64,000 bases of DNA from an uncultured Bacteroidales bacterium. Its GTDB lineage: Bacteria > Bacteroidota > Bacteroidia > Bacteroidales > FEN-979. The notes under the pieces were generated by a model. It saw only the letters and a program-made list of their open reading frames with translations. It did not search any database and was not told the DNA's origin. Location of the stretch: NCBI GenBank assembly GCA_903959905.1, contig CAJBYO010000001.1:1-64000 (forward strand). The letters are read 5' to 3'. How positions within the stretch are numbered: the first letter of the stretch is position 1; each line of letters starts with the position of its first letter. The position numbers and the translations under genes are program-made. Positions 20,802-30,695 of the stretch are shown piece by piece.

Positions 20802-21596
20802 TTACGCTCCCGTGGCGCGGGTGATGTTAATCAGAATTTTTATGAGAACCAGCAGGGGTAAAATTTCGAGGCTGCAAAGATACACAAATAAAAATAAATA
20901 CGAAAACTTCCGCAGGGCCATTCCGATAAAAAAACCTCTTAAAAATCTAAATACCATCAGGCAGGCAAAAACGGCCAGAAAAATATTCAGGATCATAACA
21001 GATTTCAGGTAGACGATGAATACCATGGCCAGCAACAGGACAGGCCCTGACAACAGTGAAAAAAGGAGCAGGTTGAGCAGGTAGTTGGAGGTGGTTTCCC
21101 TGGTTTTGAAGATAATGCCCAGGAACCGGACAAGTGTTATTTTAAGGATGAGCATCCCCAGGATGACTGCATTGATCAGTCCGTAGAGGAGGATTCCCTT
21201 AATGCCACTGAAGGTGAACCCGAATACCAGCTCATTGGCTTCATAAATGAGCAATGAAAATGTAATTAAATAAACAATACCCATTGCGATGGAGATCCGT
21301 TCGCTGAAAAGGTTGCCGTCGCGGGTAAGCTGGTTGATGAACCGCTTTGAGAAAGGGGCGCGGAAGATCTGCTGTATGCGCTTGTAGTAGAATACCTGGC
21401 CCCATGCCAGCAGGATGAAACAGAATATCAGCAACCCGGCGATCCAGTCCGGTTGCGTAATGTGTGGCTTGATGGATTGAACCCGGGTTGGCTGAAGCTG
21501 GTGGGAACTGAACATGGATTGACCGTATACGGGCTGCGCAGGGATGTCACCAATCCCCATGAAGGTTGTGTCCGGTGATGAGTGCAGCCTGCTCAT
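20802..21596 (-). CDS. DUF4271 integral membrane protein
   Basis: 264 residues from the ATG at 21596, which overlaps the stop of the upstream pseudouridine synthase gene as ATGA. A polar N-terminal part of about 80 residues is followed by some six or seven hydrophobic segments, including GLLIFCFILLAWGQVFYY and MGIVYLITFSLLIY. DUF4271 proteins are Bacteroidetes-specific and commonly sit beside hemD; the function is unknown. Coupling to hemD (36 bp gap) may point to a role in the envelope or tetrapyrrole handling, but this is inference. Confidence 0.85.
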   Translation of the reverse strand: MSRLHSSPDTTFMGIGDIPAQPVYGQSMFSSHQLQPTRVQSIKPHITQPDWIAGLLIFCFILLAWGQVFYYKRIQQIFRAPFSKRFINQLTRDGNLFSERISIAMGIVYLITFSLLIYEANELVFGFTFSGIKGILLYGLINAVILGMLILKITLVRFLGIIFKTRETTSNYLLNLLLFSLLSGPVLLLAMVFIVYLKSVMILNIFLAVFACLMVFRFLRGFFIGMALRKFSYLFLFVYLCSLEILPLLVLIKILINITRATGA

Positions 21597-22309
21597 CCTT
21601 TTAGGTTTTCGTGTTCCTGGTTCCGTACAAAAAAATCCCATAAACTGTCGGCAGGCGGAACTGCCGACACCTTGATCACCTCTTTTTTTACCGGGTGTAT
21701 GAATTCAATGGTGCGTGCATGAAGGTGTATAAAACCACCCGGGTTGGATCTGGGGTAACCGTATTTCAGGTCCCCCTTGATCGGGCAACCCATTGCGGCA
21801 AGCTGCGCCCGGATCTGGTGATGGCGGCCGGTAAGCAGGTTTATCTCCAGCAGGAAATACCCGTCACTTTTACCGATGACTTTGTAGATCAGCTCAGCTT
21901 TCTGTGATCCCGTGACTTGATTGTCATGCACAAATGACTTGTTCTTTTCCGGGTTGCGCGTAAGGTACTGTACAAGGTGGCCCTCCATATTTAACGGAGC
22001 ATGTTTGACCACGGCCCAGTAGGTTTTACGGATCAGTCCGTCGCGCAGCATGATATTCAGCCGCGACAGCGCTTTTGACGTGCGTGCAAAAATCAGCGCC
22101 CCGCTCACCGGGCGGTCGAGCCGGTGCACTACACCAAGGAATACCTCCCCGGGCTTGTCGTACTTGTTTTTAATGTAAGATTTAAGGAGGTCACTCAGCG
22201 GTTCATCCCCGGTTTTATCCCCCTGAACAATATCCGAAGGCCGTTTGTTCAGGATGATCAGGTGATTGTCTTCATAAAGTACAGACTGATCAATACTGCT
22301 CTTTTTCAT
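21593..22309 (-). CDS. RluA-family RNA pseudouridine synthase
   Basis: Converts specific uridines of rRNA or tRNA to pseudouridine. The catalytic Asp lies in [17 protein letters not shown], the RluA signature, and [10 protein letters not shown] supports it. Start placed at the ATG at 22309 (238 residues); a TTG at 22321 would add four residues. No S4 domain is visible at the N-terminus, as in the shorter RluA-type proteins. It overlaps the end of panB by 20 bp and couples to the DUF4271 gene by ATGA. The exact target RNA cannot be assigned. Confidence 0.93.
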   Translation of the reverse strand: MKKSSIDQSVLYEDNHLIILNKRPSDIVQGDKTGDEPLSDLLKSYIKNKYDKPGEVFLGVVHRLDRPVSGALIFARTSKALSRLNIMLRDGLIRKTYWAVVKHAPLNMEGHLVQYLTRNPEKNKSFVHDNQVTGSQKAELIYKVIGKSDGYFLLEINLLTGRHHQIRAQLAAMGCPIKGDLKYGYPRSNPGGFIHLHARTIEFIHPVKKEVIKVSAVPPADSLWDFFVRNQEHENLKG

Positions 22310-23114
22310 TCGGGAAGTCAAGCGTTTTCACATCCTGTATATAATTGTTTACCGCACCGCGCACTTCTTCAGAAAGATTCTGGTACCGCCGCAGGAAACG
22401 CGGAGAGAAATCCATGGTGATGCCCAGCATGTCGTGGAGAACAAGCACCTGGCCGTCGACACCGCCGCCAGCCCCGATGCCGATGATCGGGATTTTGACA
22501 GATTGTGTCACTTTGGCACCCAGTGCGGCAGGTATTTTTTCAAGCACAATGGCAAAGCACCCCGCTTTTTCCAGGAGATGTGCATCATCAATCAGCTTGG
22601 AGGCTTCTTCTTCATTTGTCGCCCGAACGACATAGGTTCCGAATTTATGGATGGATTGCGGCGTGAGGCCAAGATGACCCATCACCGGGATACCTGCCGA
22701 AAGGATCCGGTCAACAGATTCCAGGATCTCCCTGCCCCCTTCAAGTTTAACCGCATCAGCGCCGGCTTCCTTCATGATCCTGATGGCCGAATTGAGTGCC
22801 TCCTTTGAGTTTCCCTGGTAGGTCCCGAAAGGCAGGTCGACCACAACCAGCGCACGTTTTACTGCCCTTACAACGGAGACGCCGTGATAGATCATCTCAT
22901 TCAGTGTGATGGGCAGGGTGGAGGAGTGTCCAGCCATAACATTTGATGCCGAATCGCCAACGAGGATCACGTCAATGCCAGTACTGTCAAGGATGCGGGC
23001 AAAGGAATAATCGTAGGCTGTGAGCATGGCGATTTTCTCGCCCTTAATTTTCATTTCCTGGAGGACATGTGTCGTTACTTTTGACACATTCCGGAACGAG
23101 ATTGCCGATGACAT
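22290..23114 (-). CDS. panB: 3-methyl-2-oxobutanoate hydroxymethyltransferase
   Basis: First committed step of pantothenate (hence CoA) synthesis: adds hydroxymethyl from methylene-tetrahydrofolate to ketoisovalerate. The 274 residues carry the PanB signatures [17 protein letters not shown], the metal-binding region near [25 protein letters not shown] and [20 protein letters not shown]. It heads the minus-strand run that continues to the ChaN-like gene and is divergent from the lipoprotein gene at 23183, with 68 bp between them. Confidence 0.96.
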   Translation of the reverse strand: MSSAISFRNVSKVTTHVLQEMKIKGEKIAMLTAYDYSFARILDSTGIDVILVGDSASNVMAGHSSTLPITLNEMIYHGVSVVRAVKRALVVVDLPFGTYQGNSKEALNSAIRIMKEAGADAVKLEGGREILESVDRILSAGIPVMGHLGLTPQSIHKFGTYVVRATNEEEASKLIDDAHLLEKAGCFAIVLEKIPAALGAKVTQSVKIPIIGIGAGGGVDGQVLVLHDMLGITMDFSPRFLRRYQNLSEEVRGAVNNYIQDVKTLDFPNEKEQY

Positions 23115-23151
23115 AATATCAATTTTAAAGCAAAATTACGATAAATTTATG

Positions 23152-23159
23152 TACTTTTG
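23152..23159 (+). promoter_or_regulatory. candidate -7 box (TACTTTTG) for the lipoprotein gene
   Basis: Exact TAnnTTTG match 23 bases before the ATG at 23183. The upstream region is AT-rich; no perfect TTTG lies at the expected -33 position. Confidence 0.42.
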
Positions 23160-23182
23160 CGAAATACAAAATATCAACCTGC

Positions 23183-24181
23183 ATGCGCTACTTTCGTTTA
23201 CTGCCGCTATTCGCGCTCTTCCTGCCTTTACTGTTTTCATGCAACAAGGATTTGAACGTCAATGCCAGCTGGAAGGATATTACGGTTGTATACGGATTGC
23301 TTGACCAAACACAGGATACAAACTATATAAAGGTAACCAAGGCATTCCTGGGCGAAGGGAACGCACTGGAGTTTGCCAAAATACCTGATTCAAGTAATTA
23401 CCTTCATGGCCTGGATGTAAAACTGGAGGAATGGAACCAAGGCAATTATTTAAACACTTATCAGTGTGATTCAATCAGGATTCAGAACAAAAACCCTTAT
23501 GACGATTCAATCTCGTTTTTCTATTATCCTAATCAGCTATTGTATTACACCACAAAGAAGTTGAACGAGAATTTTACCTATATACTGGTCGTTACAAATA
23601 AACAGACTGGCAAGGTGATATCCGGACAAACCGGTTTGATGCACGATTTTGATGTGACCCGGCCCAATGGCACCGTCAGTTTTATCCCAAACTATAATTT
23701 TGAAGTGAGGTGGACCCAAGCGAAAAATGGAAAACGTTACCAGTTGGTAATACGGTTCTTTTATATGGAATCTCTGAAATCCTCCCCCAGCATTAAACAA
23801 ATGAAATATATTGACTGGCAGGTTTTCAACAATGTCAAGCCAATTGATGCAAATAGCACCCTTCCTTTTTCCCTATTTTTCCCCGGCAATGCATTTTACG
23901 CCGTGGTTGGCGCTAAAATTCCCGTTGACCCGCTTGTTGACCGTGTAGCCCACCATTGCGAATACATTTTCACGGTGGCAGCCGCCGAACTTGATACCTA
24001 CATGGAAGTCACGGAACCTTCCCTGTCACTTGTACAGGAACGCCCATCCTATACCAATATTACCAATGGCATCGGCCTTTTCTCCGCCCGCTTCATGAAA
24101 TCAGTTGACTCCCTGAGCATTAGCCAGATAACCAAAGACTCCCTCAAAATCAACGCCCACACCAAAAATCTTGGTTTCTAG
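23183..24181 (+). CDS. lipoprotein, DUF4249-like, function unknown
   Basis: 332 residues. A hydrophobic leader ends in the lipobox LLFSC with the lipidated Cys at 20, so it is anchored in a membrane facing the periplasm or surface. The mature part begins with a strand-rich segment, ITVVYGLLDQTQDTNYIKVTKAF, resembling DUF4249 family proteins, and continues with alternating hydrophobic strands but no catalytic motif. The assignment rests on overall pattern only. Divergent from panB; followed by an octamer array that starts right after its stop codon. Confidence 0.7.
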   Translation: MRYFRLLPLFALFLPLLFSCNKDLNVNASWKDITVVYGLLDQTQDTNYIKVTKAFLGEGNALEFAKIPDSSNYLHGLDVKLEEWNQGNYLNTYQCDSIRIQNKNPYDDSISFFYYPNQLLYYTTKKLNENFTYILVVTNKQTGKVISGQTGLMHDFDVTRPNGTVSFIPNYNFEVRWTQAKNGKRYQLVIRFFYMESLKSSPSIKQMKYIDWQVFNNVKPIDANSTLPFSLFFPGNAFYAVVGAKIPVDPLVDRVAHHCEYIFTVAAAELDTYMEVTEPSLSLVQERPSYTNITNGIGLFSARFMKSVDSLSISQITKDSLKINAHTKNLGF

Positions 24182-24184
24182 CGT

Positions 24185-24224
24185 TCCACCATTTTACCAT
24201 CTCACCGTCTCACCATCTCACCAT
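24185..24224. repeat. octamer array CTCACCAT type after the lipoprotein gene
   Basis: Five 8-base units (TCCACCAT, TTTACCAT, CTCACCGT, CTCACCAT, CTCACCAT) starting four bases after the stop codon at 24179-24181. Same word family as the arrays at 157-188 and 19291-19402. Confidence 0.8.
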
Positions 24225-24231
24225 CTGTCTT

Positions 24232-24264
24232 TTTGTCACCCTCCTGCCACAAAATCTATTTTGG
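24232..24264 (+). promoter_or_regulatory. possible dnaK promoter
   Basis: TTTG at 24232-24235 and TATTTTGG at 24257-24264 are separated by 21 bases, close to the Bacteroidetes -33/-7 arrangement; the -7 box differs by one base from TAnnTTTG. No CIRCE-like heat-shock operator was seen upstream of dnaK. Confidence 0.35.
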
Positions 24265-24329
24265 TACAATGATTGACTATTCAGGTTCACATTCTGAAAA
24301 TTATTGTTTATTAATAAAGAGATTTGAAC

Positions 24330-26252
24330 ATGGCAAAAATTATTGGTATTGACCTTGGAACCACCAACTCCTGTGTGGCTGTGATGGAAGGCAACGAACC
24401 TGTTGTGATTCCCAACAGCGAAGGGAGACGCACCACCCCGTCTGTTGTCGGGTTTACAGAGAACGGAGAGCGGAAAATCGGAGACCCGGCCAAACGCCAG
24501 GCGATCACAAATCCGAGAAACACCATTTTTTCCATTAAGCGCTTTATGGGAGAAACCTGGGACCAGGTGCAGAAAGAGATTAAGCGTGTTCCTTATATGG
24601 TCGCGAAAGGCGAGAACAACACACCCCGCGTAGACATTTCGGGAAAATTATATACTCCACAGGAAATCAGTGCAATGGTTCTTCAAAAAATGAAGAAAAC
24701 CGCCGAAGATTACCTTGGACAAACGGTCACTGAGGCGGTTATTACCGTACCTGCCTATTTCAGCGATTCACAGCGCCAGGCAACAAAAGAAGCCGGAGAA
24801 ATCGCGGGGCTCACTGTCAAGCGTATCATCAACGAGCCTACAGCGGCAGCCCTTGCCTATGGCCTTGATAAAAAACATAAAGATATCAAGGTGGCTGTAT
24901 TTGACCTTGGTGGAGGAACCTTTGACATTTCCATCCTTGAACTTGGTGAAGGCGTGTTTGAAGTGAAATCAACCAATGGTAACACACACCTTGGCGGCGA
25001 CGACTTTGACCACGTTATTATTGACTGGCTCGCTGATGAGTTTCAGAAAGATGAAGGCCTTGACCTCCGCAAGGATCCAATGGCACTTCAGCGTTTGAAA
25101 GAAGCAGCTGAAAAAGCAAAGATTGAACTTTCAAGTTCTATGGAAACCGAGATCAACCTGCCATATATCATGCCGGTTGACGGTGTGCCAAAGCACCTTG
25201 TGAAAAAAATTACACGTGCCAAATTTGAACAGCTCGTTGACAACCTGATTCAGTCAACCCTTCCTCCGTGCCAGAAAGCATTGCAGGATGCCGGTTTGAA
25301 AGCTTCGGAAGTTGATGAGGTGATCCTTGTCGGCGGTTCAACACGTATCCCGGCAGTACAGAAACTTGTTCGTGATTTCTTTGGAAAAGAACCCTCCAAG
25401 GGCGTAAATCCCGACGAAGTTGTTGCCATTGGCGCAGCCATCCAGGGAGGTGTACTTACCGGTGAAGTGAAAGATGTTCTGCTTCTTGACGTCACCCCGC
25501 TGTCACTGGGTATTGAAACCCTCGGCAGTGTCATGACACGCCTTATTGAATCAAATACCACGATACCTACTAGAAAATCTGAGGTGTTTTCAACTGCCGC
25601 CGACGGTCAGACTTCCGTTGAAATCCATATTCTGCAGGGCGAAAGACCAATGGCCAACCAGAACAAAAGCATCGGAAGGTTCCATCTTGATGGCATCCCG
25701 CCCTCACAGCGCGGAATCCCGCAAATTGAAGTTATCTTTGACATTGATGCAAACGGGATCCTTCATGTAACAGCAAAGGACAAAGCCACAGGTAAGTCGC
25801 AGCAGATCAGGATTGAAGCTTCATCAGGCCTTTCAGAGGACGATATCCGCAGGATGCGCGATGAGGCCCAGGCCAATGCCGATTCAGACAAGAAAGTGAA
25901 AGAGGAGGTTGACAAACTGAACCAGGCTGACAGCCTTGTCTTCCAGACTGAAAAGCAACTGAAGGAATTTGGCGACAAACTTCCGGCAGATAAAAAAGGC
26001 CTGATTGAAAAGGCGGTTGAGGAGCTGAAAAACGCGCACAAGAACCGCGATATTCCCGCAATTGATGCTGCAATGGCAAACCTCAATTCAATCTGGCAGA
26101 CTGCAAGTGAGGAAATGTATAAAAACTCTTCACAGGCGGGCCCCCAGGAAGGTGGCCAGCCACATGACCAGGGCAGGCCTGACCAGGGACAAAAAGGCCC
26201 GGGTAATGATGAGGTTACCGATGTTGATTTTGAAGAGGTTAAAGACAAGTAA
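24330..26252 (+). CDS. dnaK: molecular chaperone DnaK (Hsp70)
   Basis: ATP-dependent chaperone of the cytoplasm. ATG at 24330 gives 640 residues beginning [16 protein letters not shown], the universal DnaK start; a TTG six bases upstream is not needed. The ATPase domain contains [23 protein letters not shown] and [11 protein letters not shown]; the substrate domain contains [11 protein letters not shown] and [10 protein letters not shown]; the C-terminal lid ends in a Gly/Gln-rich linker and [10 protein letters not shown]. grpE and dnaJ are not adjacent. A strong terminator follows. Confidence 0.98.
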   Translation: MAKIIGIDLGTTNSCVAVMEGNEPVVIPNSEGRRTTPSVVGFTENGERKIGDPAKRQAITNPRNTIFSIKRFMGETWDQVQKEIKRVPYMVAKGENNTPRVDISGKLYTPQEISAMVLQKMKKTAEDYLGQTVTEAVITVPAYFSDSQRQATKEAGEIAGLTVKRIINEPTAAALAYGLDKKHKDIKVAVFDLGGGTFDISILELGEGVFEVKSTNGNTHLGGDDFDHVIIDWLADEFQKDEGLDLRKDPMALQRLKEAAEKAKIELSSSMETEINLPYIMPVDGVPKHLVKKITRAKFEQLVDNLIQSTLPPCQKALQDAGLKASEVDEVILVGGSTRIPAVQKLVRDFFGKEPSKGVNPDEVVAIGAAIQGGVLTGEVKDVLLLDVTPLSLGIETLGSVMTRLIESNTTIPTRKSEVFSTAADGQTSVEIHILQGERPMANQNKSIGRFHLDGIPPSQRGIPQIEVIFDIDANGILHVTAKDKATGKSQQIRIEASSGLSEDDIRRMRDEAQANADSDKKVKEEVDKLNQADSLVFQTEKQLKEFGDKLPADKKGLIEKAVEELKNAHKNRDIPAIDAAMANLNSIWQTASEEMYKNSSQAGPQEGGQPHDQGRPDQGQKGPGNDEVTDVDFEEVKDK

Positions 26253-26275
26253 ACCCTCGTTTTAACTGCTTGGTG

Positions 26276-26308
26276 AAGGGCTGATCCTGTTCGGGGTTCA
26301 GCCCTTTT
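26276..26308 (+). terminator. rho-independent terminator after dnaK
   Basis: Stem AAGGGCTGA (26276-26284) pairs with TCAGCCCTT (26298-26306), a 13-base loop, followed by a short T run. It ends 3' of dnaK and before the next T9SS gene. Confidence 0.8.
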
Positions 26309-26395
26309 CATTTGTTAATAAATTACCGGAAAAAATCCAAAAAATATTATCACTTTTGTAGATTAATTCCTATGCGATTATTAATGGGTCAAACT

Positions 26396-28906
26396 ATGAA
26401 GTACAGATTTACATTTTTAGGCTTCACACTCCTGATGATGTTCCTTTTTGTTTCCGGAGGATTCAGTCAGACAGTAACGGAATTGGTTGTTCCTAAGTAC
26501 TTTGGCGCTAAAACTGCCGCCTCTGCAAACAATGCCCGCACTGCCTTCGCAGTCGGCCTGAAAATTGACGGCCTTGCTCCCAACACGGCATACGATGTCA
26601 AGCCCGGCGTTGGCCTTGTTACCGAAGCCGCCACAGTTTACGGGGCGGGTAATTATTGGAACGGAACAGCATTTGCCGGAACGACGAATCTTACAGCCTA
26701 TTTCACAACGGATGCTACCGGCAGCAGCGGCCCTTTCTGGGTGTTCATTCAGCCTACCGGCAATGCCTCACGCTTTGATGCCGGCCAGATTCATAACATC
26801 CGGCTGGGCTGGGTTGTGACCGGGGGCACCATGCCTTCATCCCCATTGTTTGTGGGCGCTAAAACACTCACAGCGCTTGATGTCGGCCTGGTTGCCAGAA
26901 CGCCTGCGACAACCGATGACGGTTGCTTTGTGAAGGGCAGTTCGCTGGCCCCTTCCAACGGAAAATATATGCTGATGTATGACAATGAAGCCGGAACCGG
27001 CGACCCCCTGTTCTGCTACATGATCATGCCGACCATCCCTACACAGGTTGCAAACGCTGAACTTCCTGTCGCAATTAACGATGTTTATATGCAAACCGGA
27101 ACGGCTGTTGCAGGTGACTACCCTGCGGTTGTTCCCATCGGAGCTAACAACCCCAGCGGTGTTCGCCGCGTTGAATCGCGTAATCCGAACAACACGGTAT
27201 TTGCTTTTAATACCAACCCGACCGGTACATGGCCAAGCGGAGCCAATACAACTGCAGCACTGCGCCGCGACGTGGTGGTGCTGACCAATTCTGACACACC
27301 GCTTACCCCGGCCGGTCCGGGTATGGCAGCGGTTACAACAAACCCTGTTGTGACCAACATCTCCTACAGTTCAGCCACAGGAAGCGGAAATGTCACCAAC
27401 AACGGTGGAACCAATATAACTGCCAGGGGATTGTGCTGGGGTACGGCAACAAACCCGACCATCACGGGTTCACACACCACCGAGCCTGGAACACTTGGCG
27501 TTTTTACGAGCAATATGACCGGGCTTTTGCCAAGCACAGTGTACCACATGCGTGCCTATGCCAGCAACACTGCCGGAACAGCTTACGGTGCCGATGTCAC
27601 TTTCAGCACATTATGCGAAATTATCGCCCCTTTACCCGATTTTGTTGCCAGCAAACTGAATGTGACCGTGGGCGAAGCCATCAACTTCTTTGATTCAACG
27701 AAATACTGTCCCGAAACATGGAGCTGGTCTTTCAACGGCGGTGTGCCAAGCACCTCCACAGCGCAAAATCCAGCGGGTATTACCTACAATGTCATCGGCG
27801 ACTACACCGTTTGCCTTACAGCCACGAACCAGTGGGGACAGCAAACCACCTGTAAAAATGCATACATCCATGTGACCGGGCCCACGAATGCTCCTTTGGT
27901 GTTAACCGAGATCAACTACCGGTCGCCCATCATCGGAACTGATTCACTTGAATTCATTGAATTGTATAATAACGGGACACAGCCAGTCAATATGGCGGGG
28001 TTCTATTTCAGCAAGGGAGTTGAATTTACATTCCCTGCTGTAACACTCAACCCACAGGCGTATGTTATTGTGAGCAAGAGTTCAGCATGGATAAACACAT
28101 ATTACAGTGTCCCATCCTATCAGTGGGGTGTCGGTTCTGCACTGACAAACCAGGGAGAAGCCATCGTTTTAAAGGACCTGTACGGCTATGTGGTTGATTC
28201 GGTGTTCTATATGCCAACATTGCCCTGGGATACGCTGGCCAATGGCAAAGGGCCTACACTTGAATTGTGCGACCCCAATGCCAACAATGCACTGGCCGCT
28301 AACTGGCGCCATGCTGTAGAATATACCGGGATAGGGCCGACGGGGGATTCACTTTATGCATCGCCGCTTGCAGGGTGTTCTTACCTTCCTGTTGCCAACT
28401 TCCTCACAAGCGATTCAACCATCATGGTTGGCCAGACTGTTACATTTACCGATGCTTCAACCGGCAACATAACATCCTGGGACTGGGTGTTTGAGCGGGG
28501 TGTCCCTGAGACATATTCAGGCCAGACGCCACCTCCGATAACTTACAACATACTTGGCAGTTATGATGTCACCCTGACGGTTCATAATGCTACCGGGCAG
28601 AGTGTCAGGTATAAGCCGGCATTCATACAGGTTGGGCCTTCAGGGATTGAATCAGATGGTAAAACCCCAGGATTCTCAATTCAACCTAACCCGTCGTCAA
28701 ACGGCAGGTTCTCCATCATCTTCGGATCGCGTGGCAGCCATTTTGTTAACGTGATTTCATGTGTCGGAACTGAGGTCGCGCAACAGGTCACTGATTTGCC
28801 TGCCGTCGGTTTTGATCTGCCGGAGCTGGCCAAAGGCCTCTATTTTGTCCGGGTAAAGGACCAGGCTTCCGGCAATACTCACATTCAAAAACTTGTTATT
28901 CAGTAA
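26396..28906 (+). CDS. secreted lamin-tail/PKD protein with T9SS sorting domain
   Basis: Start set at 26396, giving 836 residues with a proper signal peptide (MKYRFTFLGFTLLMMFLFVSGGFSQ); the longer open frame from 26312 lacks one. After an N-terminal region of unknown type (about 25-330) come a strand-rich segment near 340-420, a PKD-like domain (ETWSWSFNGG), a lamin-tail domain near 500-650 (LVLTEINYRSP, LEFIELYNNG), a second PKD-like domain (SWDWVFERG), and a type A T9SS domain (FSIQPNPSSNGRFS). Lamin-tail domains occur in secreted nucleases and surface proteins; no nuclease motif is present here. Followed 22 bp later by another T9SS protein, so probably co-transcribed. Confidence 0.87.
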   Translation: MKYRFTFLGFTLLMMFLFVSGGFSQTVTELVVPKYFGAKTAASANNARTAFAVGLKIDGLAPNTAYDVKPGVGLVTEAATVYGAGNYWNGTAFAGTTNLTAYFTTDATGSSGPFWVFIQPTGNASRFDAGQIHNIRLGWVVTGGTMPSSPLFVGAKTLTALDVGLVARTPATTDDGCFVKGSSLAPSNGKYMLMYDNEAGTGDPLFCYMIMPTIPTQVANAELPVAINDVYMQTGTAVAGDYPAVVPIGANNPSGVRRVESRNPNNTVFAFNTNPTGTWPSGANTTAALRRDVVVLTNSDTPLTPAGPGMAAVTTNPVVTNISYSSATGSGNVTNNGGTNITARGLCWGTATNPTITGSHTTEPGTLGVFTSNMTGLLPSTVYHMRAYASNTAGTAYGADVTFSTLCEIIAPLPDFVASKLNVTVGEAINFFDSTKYCPETWSWSFNGGVPSTSTAQNPAGITYNVIGDYTVCLTATNQWGQQTTCKNAYIHVTGPTNAPLVLTEINYRSPIIGTDSLEFIELYNNGTQPVNMAGFYFSKGVEFTFPAVTLNPQAYVIVSKSSAWINTYYSVPSYQWGVGSALTNQGEAIVLKDLYGYVVDSVFYMPTLPWDTLANGKGPTLELCDPNANNALAANWRHAVEYTGIGPTGDSLYASPLAGCSYLPVANFLTSDSTIMVGQTVTFTDASTGNITSWDWVFERGVPETYSGQTPPPITYNILGSYDVTLTVHNATGQSVRYKPAFIQVGPSGIESDGKTPGFSIQPNPSSNGRFSIIFGSRGSHFVNVISCVGTEVAQQVTDLPAVGFDLPELAKGLYFVRVKDQASGNTHIQKLVIQ

Positions 28907-28928
28907 TCAACCTTAAATTTAAGCAATC

Positions 28929-30554
28929 ATGAAAAAACAATTACTCTCTTTATTCATGCTGGTAATGATCTTCCTTGCCTCCTCATCTTTCGGGCAGGGA
29001 TTGGAAAATTTCAATAATTATGCAGGCTCATCAGGTACTTATACCAGTGGTACATTTGTTGGCCAGGACGGTTCTACCTGGAGTTATACCCAGTGCAGAA
29101 GCGATCGTGCCATTGTTGCACCGTCACCCTGTCTTGGAAAGGGCAGAAACCCGACTGCAAATGTAACCTCCGGACTACTGCTCAATGGTTGCGGAACGCT
29201 CAGTTTTGACTACAAGCAGGGTTTCTCCAGCGCAGTTAACCTGAATGTCCTTGTTAATGATCTTGTGATAGGTAACGTAACCAGCCCGGGTGGAACAGGT
29301 GATACGGCCAACGTGCACAACTCAGGCCCGATCCTTGTCAATGCTTCAGGAAGTTTTATCCTGAAATTCAAACAGGCCGACAGTCTGACATCAGGACAGG
29401 TAACCATTGACAATGTTACCTGGACGGCAAACTCAGGGGGTCCGTTACCCGAGCCTACCAATTACCCAACCAGTTTCACGGCAACACCATCACCGTTTAT
29501 GGTAGGCCTTACCTGGGTGGATGCCACAGGGGCACAAGCACCAGGGGCTTACCTGATCCTCGCCAGTGATCAAAACAATATCACTGCACCCGTTGACGGA
29601 ACCCCGATCCCAACCGATGCAAACCTTGCCGACGGACACGGAGCACTCAACATCCTCCAGGGAGCTCAGTCCGGATCATTTGGCAGTTTGCCTTCAAACA
29701 AGACCTTCTATTTTAAAATTTTCCCTTATACCAATTCAGGGTCACTGATCAATTACAAAACAGACGGCACTGCTCCCTCTGCAAGTGCACTTACCCCGCC
29801 AACTGTTATCATTGACAGCATCCATTTCACCAACAAGACCTTCTCAAACTGGATCCTGAAAAATGTGACCGGCCCGCAGGTATGGAGCATTGACTCAATC
29901 CACCTTGCAGGGAATCCCTTTTCCAGCATGAGCGGATATTCGGGCTCGGCCATTGTAAATGAAGACTGGCTCATCTCACCTTCCATGAACTTCAACAATT
30001 ACAACAATGAAGCCTTGTCATTCGTTTCTGCATACAAATACACGGGATCACCCCTGGAACTCTTTATTTCCAAGGATTATGACGGAGTTGGAAACCCGGG
30101 CGACTACACATGGACCCCGCTGAGCGCCAACTGGTCTGCCGGTAATTTTGTATGGACTCCTTCAGGGTCAATTAACCTCAGTGCTACCAATGGCGCAAGC
30201 GTTTACATCGGGTTTAAATACACCTCAGATGCCACCGCAGCTTCCACCTGGGAACTTGATGACATTGTGATCACTGGAGACCTTCTCATTGGAATGAATG
30301 AAAAGACTGCCAATGAAGCTGGCTTCTCTGTTACCCCGAATCCGGCTTCAGACAAATGCAATCTGAAATTCAATTCAACCGGAAACAAAGAAATCCGCAT
30401 GATTTCAGTCATTGGAAATTCCGTTCTGGAAGCCACCACAAACCAGATGAGCTATTCACTGGATATTCATTCACTTTCACCGGGAATTTACTTTATCCAG
30501 GTCACGATGCCTGAGTCAAAGTCAACCCAGGTAAGTAAACTGATCGTTCAGTAG
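28929..30554 (+). CDS. secreted choice-of-anchor protein with T9SS sorting domain
   Basis: 541 residues. The signal peptide ends SSSFGQ. The N-terminal part (about 24-170) is a strand-rich anchor-type domain. An FN3-like domain follows (PTNYPTSFTATP to about 285) of a type common in Bacteroidetes secreted enzymes. A second beta-sandwich (about 300-455, NEDWLISPSMNF) precedes a type A T9SS domain, FSVTPNPASDKCNL. No catalytic motif; probably a binding or scaffold protein. It starts 22 bp after the lamin-tail protein and ends at a strong terminator. Confidence 0.83.
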   Translation: MKKQLLSLFMLVMIFLASSSFGQGLENFNNYAGSSGTYTSGTFVGQDGSTWSYTQCRSDRAIVAPSPCLGKGRNPTANVTSGLLLNGCGTLSFDYKQGFSSAVNLNVLVNDLVIGNVTSPGGTGDTANVHNSGPILVNASGSFILKFKQADSLTSGQVTIDNVTWTANSGGPLPEPTNYPTSFTATPSPFMVGLTWVDATGAQAPGAYLILASDQNNITAPVDGTPIPTDANLADGHGALNILQGAQSGSFGSLPSNKTFYFKIFPYTNSGSLINYKTDGTAPSASALTPPTVIIDSIHFTNKTFSNWILKNVTGPQVWSIDSIHLAGNPFSSMSGYSGSAIVNEDWLISPSMNFNNYNNEALSFVSAYKYTGSPLELFISKDYDGVGNPGDYTWTPLSANWSAGNFVWTPSGSINLSATNGASVYIGFKYTSDATAASTWELDDIVITGDLLIGMNEKTANEAGFSVTPNPASDKCNLKFNSTGNKEIRMISVIGNSVLEATTNQMSYSLDIHSLSPGIYFIQVTMPESKSTQVSKLIVQ

Positions 30555-30631
30555 TGGAGCGAAAATGATGTGTTAACGATTTTTATATTGTTACAGGTCA
30601 TTCAGTTTATCATATTTTTTAAAGATTTTGG

Positions 30632-30666
30632 AAAAGGTCACCTTAACAGGGGTGACCTTTTTTTTC
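30632..30666 (+). terminator. rho-independent terminator
   Basis: Stem AAAAGGTCACC (30632-30642) pairs with GGTGACCTTTT (30651-30661) across an 8-base loop, followed by a T run. It closes the two-gene T9SS unit. Confidence 0.92.
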
Positions 30667-30674
30667 TACTTTTG
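30667..30674 (+). promoter_or_regulatory. candidate -7 box (TACTTTTG) for the 523-residue secreted protein
   Basis: Exact TAnnTTTG match directly after the terminator and 21 bases before the ATG at 30696, so the next gene is an independent transcription unit. Confidence 0.45.
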
Positions 30675-30695
30675 TGATTCAGAAGCACAGTGTAC

